Source: Holophagaceae bacterium (GTDB lineage Bacteria; Acidobacteriota; Holophagae; Holophagales; Holophagaceae). From it: a stretch of DNA of 33,745 bases. This document shows positions 1 to 7,708 of this stretch, piece by piece. The translations under genes were made by a program, and so were the position numbers. The stretch covers positions 1 through 33,745 of the forward strand of contig JANYLR010000026.1 of the NCBI GenBank assembly GCA_025363715.1. Direction: 5' to 3'. The number at the start of each line of letters is the position of its first letter. Positions within the stretch are counted from its first letter, which is position 1. Below the pieces are notes generated by a model. That model did not search any database and was not told the origin of the DNA. It saw only the letters and a list, made by a program, of their open reading frames with translations.

Positions 1-152
1 TTGTCCGGCGCCCCTCCCGGGGCTTGTCAAACCTTCCAGGGATGCCCCAGGAGGCTTCCCAACGAGGCCCCTTGGGGCTTCGGGTCAGGGTCACTGCGAG
101 GCAGGGCTTTCCTGACAGGGAACTCGAAAGGTATCACGGCATCGAGGGTGTC

Positions 153-899
153 TCAAGGGGAAACTTCCGAAGAGCCTGTGGGACGCCGCGCCAGCACGCG
201 GAAAAGAGCCACCGCGGCCGCGGCGGACACGTTGAGGCTTTCGATGCCACCAGGCATGGGAACGTGCAGCAGGCCATCGCAACGTTCGCGGATCTTGAGG
301 TGCAGCCCCTCCCCTTCGGCGCCCAGGACCAGCACCGTGGCGCGGTCGAAGGCCTCGTCCAGGTAGCTGTGGCTGCCCTCGCCTGCCGCCAGCCCATAGA
401 TCCAGGCGCCGGCTTCCTTCAGATCGTCGAGGGCCCGGCCCAGATTCACCACCCGGCACACGGGTACGCGGCCCGCCGTGCCCGCGCTGGCCCGGACGAC
501 GGTTTCGTTCACCATGGCCGACCGGCGTTCCGGCAGCAGCACGCCATCCACCGCCGCGCCGGCGGCTGAGCGCAGGATGGCGCCCAGGTTGTGGGGATCG
601 GTGATGCCATCGAGGGCCAGCACCAGGGCATCCTCTCTTTTGGCCTTTACGGTGGCTGTGATGTCTTCGAAGGAGGCATAGGCGAAGGGACCACCCTCAC
701 CCAGCACGCCCTGGTGACGCTGGCCCTGGCTGCGGCGGTCCAGGCTTTCCATGGGATCACGGTGCACCACCACGCCCGCGGCGCGAGCATCGGACACCAG
801 CCGGGCCACCCGCCCGAAGGCGGCCGGGGCGACCCAGAGCGAGTGCAACTCCCCGCGGGAGAGGGCTTCTTCGCAGGCGTGGGGGCCAAGAAATTTCAT
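153..899 (-). CDS. rlmB: TrmH/SpoU-family rRNA 2'-O-methyltransferase (RlmB-like)
   Basis: This 248-residue protein is a SPOUT-class methyltransferase that uses SAM to methylate a ribose 2'-OH, most likely in 23S rRNA. The three family motifs are visible: DGITDPHNLGAILRSA near residue 95, LGAEGEGL near 190, and PMPGGIESLNVSAAAAVALF near 213, which together form the knotted SAM site. The N-terminal ~75 residues look like the small RNA-binding domain of RlmB (GPHACEEAL start). Its start lies two bases after the stop of the upstream porin gene, so the two are probably co-transcribed. The length is normal for RlmB. The exact nucleotide target cannot be read from sequence; a tRNA-directed TrmH paralogue is the main alternative. 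Confidence 0.9.
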   Translation of the reverse strand: MKFLGPHACEEALSRGELHSLWVAPAAFGRVARLVSDARAAGVVVHRDPMESLDRRSQGQRHQGVLGEGGPFAYASFEDITATVKAKREDALVLALDGITDPHNLGAILRSAAGAAVDGVLLPERRSAMVNETVVRASAGTAGRVPVCRVVNLGRALDDLKEAGAWIYGLAAGEGSHSYLDEAFDRATVLVLGAEGEGLHLKIRERCDGLLHVPMPGGIESLNVSAAAAVALFRVLARRPTGSSEVSP

Positions 900-901
900 G
901 G

Positions 902-2290
902 CTAGAAGGTGACCTTGTAGCCCAGGGCCACCAGGTGCCCCATGCCTTCCATCCGGATGCGGGTGAGGCCCGGCTTGAACCCGGTTGAGCTCCAGATGCC
1001 ATCGAGCCGCCGGGTGTCCTGGTCCTCGCTCTGGCGGTACTGGTAGCCGAGGCTCAGCTCCCCACCCCCGAACTTGTAGCCCGCACCAAAGGAGAAGGCC
1101 GACGTGCGGGCCCCGCCCAGCAGAGGCTCGGCAGAGGCCTCCTCGATGCTGCGCTGATCGAAGGTCAATCCGGCACGCAGGGTCCAGTACTTCCCCAGGT
1201 CCAGCTCAGTGGAGGCGCTCAGGGCCAGGTGGCTCTTGCCCCGCGGAAGCCCGGCAGGTGCCGAGACTGTCCCCGAAGGAGTCTGAATGGTGGCGAAGCC
1301 CGGCATCCTCAGGCCGGCCGACGTCCAGCGGAGGTCGGCCTCCCAGGTCATGATGGGCAGGACGCGATGCCGCACGCCGAGGGTGGTTTGGGAGGGCAGT
1401 TCCATAGTCGAAGTCCCCGCCGTGGTCCCCACGCCAGCCAGCAAAACCGCAGCCCGGGTCGCGGTGCCCAGGTTGGCGGACCGGCTCAGGCCATCCGTGG
1501 TGTAGATCCCCAGGTTGGGATCCTGGAGGGCGGACTTGAGGCCGAGCTCGCCCTTCAATCCTGACTGGTGAACGAACCCGAAGGTCCAGCGGGGATTGAG
1601 GGCCCAGCGAAGGCCCAGCGAGTAGCTGGGGACGACCTTGTCGCTGCTCTGGCCGACCCGCTGCTCCACCAGACCATTGACGGTGTTCGTGCCGGACAGG
1701 GGCTGGGTTGGATCGTTGGGCACGCTCAGGCGCATCACGCTGGAAGAGGCGAAGGAAAGGCGGGCTGCCCCCAGGCCGAATCCGACGGAGACATTGGGGT
1801 TCAAAGCCCAGGCCGCCTGGCCCTCCAGCCGCCGCGTGGACAGATCGATGCCATCGCCCAGGTAGCGGCTCGGGGCATCGTCCTGCAACCTGCCGTGGCG
1901 CAGGTAGGGCGCATCCAGTTTCAGGCCGAGGCTGAAGGTGGGAGTCACATGAATGCCCAGGCCAAAGGCGGGAAGGGCGCGGTTGCGGTCATAGCTGAAG
2001 CGGGTCTTCAGCACGGAATCCAGGCTCTGCTGGGACTCCATGCTCTGCTGGGTCGCCGACAGTTCCAAACCAGCGGAAAGGAAGAAGCCCGTCCTTTCCT
2101 TGAGGGAAGCCAGAATCGCTGGGTTGGTGCTGGCCGCCTCCAGGCTGTAGCCGTAGGCAACCTGGGCGCCGCTGCGCCCGATGCCCACGGCATCAGCGGC
2201 CGGCAGGGCCATGCTCTGGGCTGCGGCTGGAAGGGCGCCGAGGCCCAGCACCAAGCCCACCCCGATGACATCACGAACCACTTGGGCCAT
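902..2290 (-). CDS. FadL/OmpP1/TodX-like outer-membrane transport protein
   Basis: This 462-residue protein resembles FadL/TodX outer-membrane channels, which let hydrophobic substrates cross the outer membrane. It begins with a Sec signal peptide ending near ALPAAAQS. The mature N-terminus runs into the family-typical stretch GIGRSGAQVAYGYSLEAASTNPAIL, the hatch region with an NPA motif. The remainder is alternating amphipathic beta strands and ends in a terminal aromatic (VTF). I chose the ATG at 2290 because a GGGAGG Shine-Dalgarno lies 8 nt upstream; an upstream in-frame ATG at 2311 lacks one. The substrate is unknown. rlmB follows directly. Confidence 0.85.
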   Translation of the reverse strand: MAQVVRDVIGVGLVLGLGALPAAAQSMALPAADAVGIGRSGAQVAYGYSLEAASTNPAILASLKERTGFFLSAGLELSATQQSMESQQSLDSVLKTRFSYDRNRALPAFGLGIHVTPTFSLGLKLDAPYLRHGRLQDDAPSRYLGDGIDLSTRRLEGQAAWALNPNVSVGFGLGAARLSFASSSVMRLSVPNDPTQPLSGTNTVNGLVEQRVGQSSDKVVPSYSLGLRWALNPRWTFGFVHQSGLKGELGLKSALQDPNLGIYTTDGLSRSANLGTATRAAVLLAGVGTTAGTSTMELPSQTTLGVRHRVLPIMTWEADLRWTSAGLRMPGFATIQTPSGTVSAPAGLPRGKSHLALSASTELDLGKYWTLRAGLTFDQRSIEEASAEPLLGGARTSAFSFGAGYKFGGGELSLGYQYRQSEDQDTRRLDGIWSSTGFKPGLTRIRMEGMGHLVALGYKVTF

Positions 2291-2403
2291 ACCCCACGCC
2301 TCCCGACACATGCTTCTTGAATGGCTCGAACCCCGGAAGGGTTCAAACCCAAGTCTCCAGGATCGCCAAAAGAGGCGGAATCACCAAGCGCATTCCGTGC
2401 GAC

Positions 2404-2727
2404 TCAGTGCTCGGACTCGCCCATGAAGCGTACCAGCAAGCGATCCACCAGCTCCCAGGCCTCCAGCAGGGCCGCCAGGCACATGACCAGACCGAAGCCA
2501 AGGGCCAGGGCGCGGCCCCAGGGTCCCATGAGGCTCCGGCAGAGGTCGGGCCAATGCCAGAAGGCAGCAGGCAGCCGGAGCCGCCCGTAGAAGGCCAGAG
2601 TGGACAGAAGCATCCCACCCCACAGCAGGTAGAAGAACCTCAGCGCTCGGAAGAGGACATCCCAGGCGAAGGGACGATGGCGGGGAACAGGCATGGAAAG
2701 ACCAGCATAGCCTGATCTGCCCTTCAT
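2404..2727 (-). CDS. Small two-helix membrane protein, translationally coupled to histidine kinase
   Basis: This protein of about 107 residues has no family I recognise. It has two hydrophobic segments, roughly residues 24-47 (VLFRALRFFYLLWGGMLL) and 74-92 (ALALGFGLVMCLAALLEAW), with a basic N-terminus and an acidic C-terminus. Its ATG overlaps the kinase stop codon (ATGA at 2724-2727), the classic arrangement for translational coupling, so it probably works with or is co-produced with the sensor. An alternative ATG at 2694 would remove 11 residues; neither start has a well-spaced Shine-Dalgarno. Confidence 0.65.
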   Translation of the reverse strand: MKGRSGYAGLSMPVPRHRPFAWDVLFRALRFFYLLWGGMLLSTLAFYGRLRLPAAFWHWPDLCRSLMGPWGRALALGFGLVMCLAALLEAWELVDRLLVRFMGESEH

Positions 2728-3794
2728 TCCTCCAGCGGGAGCTCGATGAAGAAGCGGGTACCCTCCGCCCAGCTGGTGGTGAAACCCACCCGACCGCCCA
2801 GAATGGTTTCGCCCAGCAGTTTCATCGCATAGGTCCCCAGGCCCCGGCCCTGCTCCGCCTTGGTGCTGAAGGACCGCTGGAACACGCGGTCCGCGACCTC
2901 CGGGGGTATGCAGCCGGGATTCTGGACCACAAAGGTGGGACAGCCTGACTGGCACTCGTACCAGATCTGGGCCTGTCCGCCCAGAGGCAGGGCTTCCAGG
3001 GCATTCAGGGTCATTTTGCGGAGAATCCGGCAGAGGATCTCAGGATCGGTGTGGATCAGCAACGGCTCCGGGACCGTCGGCGTCCGGATCAACCGGGCCG
3101 CCTGGTCGGTGCTGAGAGACCCAAAGAGCTCATCCAGGACAAAATCCGGTGACACGGTGTGGACCTGCGGTACCAGCTCCCCGCTTTCCGCCTGCAGCAG
3201 CCGGGCCTGGGACTCCACTTTGGCCGCGAGGTTGCCGGCCACATCCAGGATCCCTTCGGCGACCACGGTGGCATCGGCCCCGGAGGCCTGGAGCATCGTC
3301 GTCCAGCTCCGCAGCCCCTGAAGGGAATCCTGGACGTCATGGATGAAGATCCGCTCCAGGGCCTCCCGCCGTTTCTGGGCACTGATGTCCTTGAGGGTGA
3401 GCAGGGTCAGCGCATGGCCCGCCACCGTGAGGGGGAGGGTGCGGACTTTGAATTCCCTGGCCTCCCAGCGACCCCCCCGCTCAGTGCTGATGAGACATTC
3501 GGCCGTGGCGGGCTGGTGGGTTTCCTGGGTGGCGAGCACCGTCTGGAGGGCTCCGCAGCTTCGACAGGCCCTGGCGGAGCCACACCCGTCGGGTCCTTTC
3601 GCGGCATGGATGCAGCCCAGGGCCTCCCCGGACCTCAGGCCTCGGAACGCGAGGGATTCCTCGGCGGACAAGGCCTGAAGCAGCGTCGAATTGGCGGCAA
3701 GGATCTGCCGTTGGGAGTTCAGCACCACAGCGAAACTATCCACGGCATCCAGGACCGCCTGGATTACCGGATCGTCCCCACAGAGAGTCGCCAT
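2724..3794 (-). CDS. Soluble PAS-domain sensor histidine kinase with four-Cys motif
   Basis: The 356-residue protein (from ATG 3794) has an N-terminal PAS domain (about 8-140), an H-box FIHDVQDSLQGL with probable phospho-acceptor H152, and a C-terminal GHKL ATPase domain. In the latter the N-box is MTLNALEAL, the G1 region NPGCIPPEV and the G2 region GRGLGTYAMKLL. The PAS domain carries four cysteines, C61, C71, C77 and C80 (C-x9-C-x5-C-x2-C), which could bind a metal or an Fe-S cluster. No transmembrane segment is evident, so sensing should be cytoplasmic. I chose ATG 3794 because GAGGTG lies about 6 nt upstream; longer starts exist at ATG 3875 and TTG 3920. No response regulator gene is in the window. 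Confidence 0.85.
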   Translation of the reverse strand: MATLCGDDPVIQAVLDAVDSFAVVLNSQRQILAANSTLLQALSAEESLAFRGLRSGEALGCIHAAKGPDGCGSARACRSCGALQTVLATQETHQPATAECLISTERGGRWEAREFKVRTLPLTVAGHALTLLTLKDISAQKRREALERIFIHDVQDSLQGLRSWTTMLQASGADATVVAEGILDVAGNLAAKVESQARLLQAESGELVPQVHTVSPDFVLDELFGSLSTDQAARLIRTPTVPEPLLIHTDPEILCRILRKMTLNALEALPLGGQAQIWYECQSGCPTFVVQNPGCIPPEVADRVFQRSFSTKAEQGRGLGTYAMKLLGETILGGRVGFTTSWAEGTRFFIELPLEE

Positions 3795-3943
3795 GCCGCT
3801 CACCTCGGCAGGGGTGGCCCGGCCCTGGGGAGCTATGAAGGATCCGCACGCAGACGGACGCTTTCGTTCGGTCATGAACCACTCATCGGGCGAGTATGGC
3901 TGACCTAAAGGATCAATCAATACGGAGAAACCCTACCTGAAGG

Positions 3944-4717
3944 TCAGCCGCGCAGGATCTGCCAGCCCAGGCGAAGGATCAGGGCTGCCACCACCGTGAT
4001 GAAGAGGCCTCGGATCCACTGGCTGCCCTTGTTCAAGGCCACATGGGCCCCCAGGTAGCCTCCCACCCCATTCGCCGCCGCCATGCCCAGGGCGACCGAG
4101 GGGATCCAACTGCCCTGCCAGACGAACAGTCCCATGGCCGTGAGGTTCGAGGCCCAGTTGATGCTCTTGGCCAGGGCCGAGGCCCGCAGGAAGTCGAAGC
4201 CAAGCACTGCCACGAACAGGAAGATGAGCATGGAGCCCACACCAGGGCCGAAGAACCCGTCATAGAAGCCCAGGGTCAGCGCGATCAGCAGCGCCAGCCC
4301 GCGCTGATGACCCTGACCGAACCGCGGCGCGTGCTGGTGACCCAGGTCCGGCTTCAGCAGCGTGAAGGCCAACATGACCACCAGCAGCACGATCATGATC
4401 GGCCGCAGGAAGTCCCCGTGGACCCGGTAGGTGAGCCAGACGCCACCGCAGGCCCCGAGGGCCGAAGCCGCCACGGGACCAACCATCTCGCGCCAGACGA
4501 TGGTTCCCGCCCGGAGGAACTTCCCGGCGGCCATGGTGGCGCCCGTGACCGCTACCACCTTGTTTGTCCCAAGCAGCACCGGCAGGGGCGTTCCGGCAGG
4601 CAGAGCGAGCATGAGTGCGGGGATCGTGATCAGCCCGCCCCCTCCCACCACCGCGTCCACGAAGCCCGCCAGGAGAGAGGCGAGCATGAGGAGCAGAAGG
4701 ACCGGAAGGCCGGGCAC
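3944..4717 (-). CDS. TauE/SafE (TSUP) family membrane permease
   Basis: This 257-residue integral membrane protein has about eight hydrophobic segments. It carries the family signature GFVDAVVGGGGLITIPALMLALPAG near residues 19-43 and a second half-repeat around GFYDGFFGPGVGSMLIF. TSUP proteins move sulfite, sulfoacetate or other small organic/sulfur anions across the inner membrane; the substrate here is unknown. The GTG start at 4717 lies four bases after the frr stop codon, so it is probably read from the frr transcript, although no clear Shine-Dalgarno is present. An in-frame ATG at 4687 is possible but would cut the first helix. Confidence 0.85.
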   Translation of the reverse strand: MPGLPVLLLLMLASLLAGFVDAVVGGGGLITIPALMLALPAGTPLPVLLGTNKVVAVTGATMAAGKFLRAGTIVWREMVGPVAASALGACGGVWLTYRVHGDFLRPIMIVLLVVMLAFTLLKPDLGHQHAPRFGQGHQRGLALLIALTLGFYDGFFGPGVGSMLIFLFVAVLGFDFLRASALAKSINWASNLTAMGLFVWQGSWIPSVALGMAAANGVGGYLGAHVALNKGSQWIRGLFITVVAALILRLGWQILRG

Positions 4718-4721
4718 GAGC

Positions 4722-5297
4722 TTAAACTTTTAATATCTCCGCTTCCTTGTGCTTCATGGCCTCGTCGATCTCCTTGATGTGGGCATCGGTGATCTTCTGG
4801 ATGTCATCCAGGGCCTTCTTCGCCGCATCCTCGGAGATGTGGGCCTCCTTGGCCTTCTCGAGCTTCTTCACATCCTCGTTGGCGTCCCGGCGGATGTTGC
4901 GCACGCCGGTCTTGATCTCCTCGCCCAGCCGGTGGAGCACCTTCACCAGGTCGCGGCGGCGTTCCTCCGTGAGCATGGGGATGGGCAGGCGAATGACATT
5001 GCCATCGTTGGAGGGATTGATGCCCAGGTCTGACTTGAGGATCGCCGTCTCCACGGCCTTGATGGCGCTCTTGTCGAAGGGCGTCACCACCAGCATGCCG
5101 GCCTCGGGCACCGAGATGGTGGCCATCTGGTTCAGGGGCACCACGGAGCCGTAGTAGTCCACGTGCACGTTGTCCAGCAGGCTGGCATTGGCTCGGCCGG
5201 TGCGGATGGTGCCCATCTCCTTCTTCAGCGCCTCCACAGACCCATGCATGCGTCGCTTGGTCTCCTGCAGGATGGCATCGGGGGTCTGGGCGGACAT
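4722..5297 (-). CDS. frr: Ribosome recycling factor
   Basis: This 191-residue protein splits post-termination ribosomes together with EF-G. The family hallmarks are clear: KKEMGTIRTGRANASLLDNVHVDYYG near residues 25-50, the NDGNVIRLPIPMLTEERRRDLVK stretch near 97-119, and a long helical C-terminus rich in Lys and Glu. The start is ATG 5297, preceded by GAGGTG; upstream in-frame codons do not look coding. Unlike many genomes, tsf and pyrH are not adjacent; the neighbour upstream is a divergent hydrolase. A TATAAA box reads on the minus strand about 30 nt upstream and may be its -10 element. Confidence 0.95.
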   Translation of the reverse strand: MSAQTPDAILQETKRRMHGSVEALKKEMGTIRTGRANASLLDNVHVDYYGSVVPLNQMATISVPEAGMLVVTPFDKSAIKAVETAILKSDLGINPSNDGNVIRLPIPMLTEERRRDLVKVLHRLGEEIKTGVRNIRRDANEDVKKLEKAKEAHISEDAAKKALDDIQKITDAHIKEIDEAMKHKEAEILKV

Positions 5298-5397
5298 GGG
5301 CACCTCGCTTGTACAGCTTTCCTTTATACAACAGGGAGAAGCCCGCTGCAGGATCCCCTGCGTGCTAGAGTGTGGGCACTCCCACCGCGAGGTCCCC

Positions 5398-6255
5398 ATG
5401 CGCACGCTCCGCTTGTTGGCCCCCTTGGCCTGCCTGTCCCTGGCCGCCGTCCCCATCCCCACGTCGACGGAGATGGCGCTGACGGCGGCAGATGGCTTCG
5501 CCCTCAAGGGTACGCTCACCCTGCCGGCCGCCAAGGGCAAGGTTCCCGTGGTGATCCTGGCCCATCAGTTCGGCGCCAACCGGGGCGGCTGGGGACCCCT
5601 GGCAGAGCGCCTTGCAGCCCGGGGCATCGGGACGCTGGCCCTGGATCTTCGGGGCCACGGCGCCAGCACCCAGAAGGGGGGGCTCAACGTGGCTGTCACG
5701 GCCGATTTCATGGCTTCTGCCAAGGCCGTGGGCTTTGACCAGATCCCCGCCGATCTGGCCCAGGCCGCCCAGTGGCTTCGCAAGCAGGCGGGGGTCGATG
5801 GCCGCCGCATCGGGCTGGCGGGCTCCAGCGTGGGCGCCTTCTCCGTGCTGCTGGCCGCCCCTGAGGTCAAGCCTGTGGCAATCCTCAGCCTCAGCCCCGC
5901 CGGGATCGGCGCCTTCGGCGCTGATGGCCAGGGGAAGTTGAAGGCCGCCGTGCTGCGGGGCCGGGCTTCGACCCTGGTGCTCGCCTCCGCCGGGGACAAG
6001 GAGGCCCACAGCAATGCCCTGTCCCTGAAGGACCTGCCGGGCGTGTCCCTCAACCTGGCCGAGGGCGAGGAGCACGGGTTCGACTACTTCAAGGATCGCG
6101 CCGACCTCATGGCCATCTACTTCGGCGAGTACCTCACCTATCATCGCACCGGGGAAACCTACGCGGCCACCAGCACGAAGAAGCCCTTGACCCCAGGCAA
6201 CGTCATCACCGACAAGACCGTCGCCGAAAGGAAGGCCGCGGACGCGCCGAAGTAG
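5398..6255 (+). CDS. Exported alpha/beta hydrolase (dienelactone hydrolase-like)
   Basis: This 285-residue protein opens with a Sec-type signal peptide (MRTLRLLAPLACLSLAAVP), so it should act outside the cytoplasm. The alpha/beta-hydrolase triad can be placed: nucleophile S144 in GSSVG, acid D200 in SAGDKEAH, and H226 in EEHGFDY. An oxyanion-type HQFGANRGGW segment follows the first core strand (residues 56-65). The family cleaves esters, peptides or lactones; the substrate here cannot be predicted. The ATG at 5398 is preceded by GAGGT. A -10-like TAGAGT lies about 25 nt further upstream. The gene converges on aceA. Confidence 0.85.
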   Translation: MRTLRLLAPLACLSLAAVPIPTSTEMALTAADGFALKGTLTLPAAKGKVPVVILAHQFGANRGGWGPLAERLAARGIGTLALDLRGHGASTQKGGLNVAVTADFMASAKAVGFDQIPADLAQAAQWLRKQAGVDGRRIGLAGSSVGAFSVLLAAPEVKPVAILSLSPAGIGAFGADGQGKLKAAVLRGRASTLVLASAGDKEAHSNALSLKDLPGVSLNLAEGEEHGFDYFKDRADLMAIYFGEYLTYHRTGETYAATSTKKPLTPGNVITDKTVAERKAADAPK

Positions 6256-6281
6256 CGCGCCCACGGCCTTCAGCCAATAGC

Positions 6282-7556
6282 CTAATGAAACTGCTGGGCC
6301 TCGGTGGAGCCTGCTAGCGCCAGCGTGGAAGCCAGGCCGCCGCTGATGGCCTGGGCTACCTCGTCGAAGTAGCCGGTGCCCACTTCGCGCTGGTGCTTGG
6401 TGGCGGTGTAGCCCTTCTCTTCGGAAGCGAACTCCGCTTCCTGCAGGCGGGAGTAGGCGGTCATGTGCTCGGTACGGTAGGCATTGGCCAATTCGAACAT
6501 GCCGTGGTTGAGGCTGTGGAAGCCCGCCAGAGTGATGAACTGGAACCTGTAGCCCATGGCCCCCAGCGACCGCTGGAAGGTGGCGATCTCGGCGTCGCTG
6601 AGCTTCTTCTTCCAGTTGAAAGAGGGTGAGCAGTTGTAGGCCAGCAGCTTGCCAGGGAATTCGGCATGCACACCCTCGGCGAACGCCTTGGCCTCTTTCA
6701 GATCCGGGGTCGAGGTCTCACACCAGATCATGTCGCAGTAGGGCGCATAGGCCTTGGCGCGGGCGATGGCCATTCCGATGCCGCCGGTGATGCGGTGGAA
6801 TCCCTCGGGGGTGCGCTCCCCCGTGAGGAAGGGCTGGTCGCGCTCGTCGATGTCGCTGGTGATGAGGCGGGCGGAGTCGGCGTCTGTGCGGGCAATGACG
6901 AGGCTGGGCACGTCCATGACATCCGCCGCCAGGCGGGCCGCCACCAGCGTGCGGATGAAGTGGCCCGTGGGGATGAGCACCTTGCCGCCCAGGTGGCCGC
7001 ATTTCTTTTCGCTGGAGAGCTGGTCTTCGAAGTGGACGCCGGCGGCACCCGCTTCGATCATGCCCTTCATGAGCTCGTAGGCATTCAACGGCCCGCCGAA
7101 GCCCGCTTCCGCATCCGCGATGATGGGCAGGAACCAGTCGCGGCTGATGCCGCCCTCGCCGTGCTCCACCTGGTCGGTGCGCTGGAGGGCGTTGTTGAGG
7201 CGCTTGACCAGGGCCGGAACGGAGTTGGCGGGGTAAAGGCTCTGGTCGGGGTAAGACTGGCCCGAGAGGTTGGCATCCGCGGCCACCTGCCAGCCGGAAC
7301 AGTAGATGGCCTTCAGCCCAGCCTTGGCCATCTGCACCGCCTGGCCGCCAGTCATGGCGCCAAGGGCGCGGGTGGGTTCGCCCTCCTGGAGCAGCTTCCA
7401 GAGCTTCTTCGCTCCCAGCAGGGCCAGGGTGTGCTCGATGCGGAGGCTGCCGCGAAGCTTTTTCACGGTCTCCGCGCTGTAGGGGCGGGCAATGCCCTCC
7501 CAGCGGTGGGCGGAGAAGTCATCTTCGATGGGCGGGATGGGGAAGCGGGGGGTCAT
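6282..7556 (-). CDS. aceA: Isocitrate lyase
   Basis: This 424-residue enzyme cleaves isocitrate to glyoxylate and succinate, the first step of the glyoxylate shunt needed for growth on acetate or fatty acids. The catalytic loop KKCGH is at residues 184-188, followed by LGGKVLIPT. The substrate/Mg region ADAEAGFGG (about 147-155) and the [12 protein letters not shown] stretch (88-99) are typical. The length matches short bacterial isocitrate lyases. It is divergently transcribed from a RamB/PrpR-like regulator across 152 bp holding nested palindromes. No malate synthase gene is in the window. Confidence 0.96.
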   Translation of the reverse strand: MTPRFPIPPIEDDFSAHRWEGIARPYSAETVKKLRGSLRIEHTLALLGAKKLWKLLQEGEPTRALGAMTGGQAVQMAKAGLKAIYCSGWQVAADANLSGQSYPDQSLYPANSVPALVKRLNNALQRTDQVEHGEGGISRDWFLPIIADAEAGFGGPLNAYELMKGMIEAGAAGVHFEDQLSSEKKCGHLGGKVLIPTGHFIRTLVAARLAADVMDVPSLVIARTDADSARLITSDIDERDQPFLTGERTPEGFHRITGGIGMAIARAKAYAPYCDMIWCETSTPDLKEAKAFAEGVHAEFPGKLLAYNCSPSFNWKKKLSDAEIATFQRSLGAMGYRFQFITLAGFHSLNHGMFELANAYRTEHMTAYSRLQEAEFASEEKGYTATKHQREVGTGYFDEVAQAISGGLASTLALAGSTEAQQFH

Positions 7557-7598
7557 GGAATACCTCAGAAAAGAGTTGGGGGTGGCGTTATGTCAAAG

Positions 7599-7624
7599 AT
7601 TGACTTATTCTGGTTCAAGTCAAT
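7599..7624. promoter_or_regulatory. Inverted repeat ATTGACTT-N10-AAGTCAAT in aceA/regulator gap
   Basis: Two perfect 8-bp arms, ATTGACTT (7599-7606) and AAGTCAAT (7617-7624), are separated by 10 bp, putting them about 1.5 helical turns apart. Each arm contains TTGACT on one strand, so each could double as a -35 element for one of the divergent genes. It overlaps the palindrome at 7610-7631. The role as an operator is inferred from position only. Confidence 0.5.
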
Positions 7625-7631
7625 GAACCAG
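7610..7631. promoter_or_regulatory. 22-bp palindrome CTGGTTCA-N6-TGAACCAG (candidate operator)
   Basis: Perfect 8-bp arms CTGGTTCA and TGAACCAG flank a 6-bp centre, between the divergent aceA and regulator genes. It is a good candidate site for a dimeric regulator. It interlocks with the TTGACT/AGTCAA repeat, so a protein bound here would occlude both promoters. Confidence 0.5.
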
Positions 7632-7645
7632 TGATTTAATAGGGG

Positions 7646-7674
7646 TTGAACTGAAAAATTTCGTCAATTATCTT
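7646..7674 (+). promoter_or_regulatory. Putative sigma-70 promoter of the RamB-like regulator
   Basis: TTGAAC (7646-7651) and TATCTT (7669-7674) are separated by exactly 17 bp in an AT-rich stretch. They predict a transcript start near 7681, about 28 nt before the regulator ATG. Confidence 0.45.
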
Positions 7675-7682
7675 CATCGAAT

Positions 7683-7699
7683 TTGTAAATCATTGTAAA
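7683..7699 (+). promoter_or_regulatory. Direct repeat TTGTAAA-N3-TTGTAAA in the regulator leader
   Basis: Two identical heptamers start at 7683 and 7693, a 10-bp period that places them on the same helix face, just after the predicted promoter. They resemble TTTGCAAA-type half-sites that I recall for RamB/PrpR regulators. Autoregulation is an inference. Confidence 0.4.
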
Positions 7700-7708
7700 C
7701 GAGATCCC

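Noticed and set aside
1..152. Open frames on both strands at the left edge
   Set aside because: They mostly run antisense to rlmB, have no Shine-Dalgarno and show no family resemblance. I see nothing assignable in the first 152 bases; a GGCCCCTTGGGGC palindrome there has no T-run.
2328..2344. GAACCC-CGGAA-GGGTTC hairpin between the two-helix protein and the porin gene
   Set aside because: The stem is only 6 bp with no T-run on either strand, so I do not call a terminator or operator.
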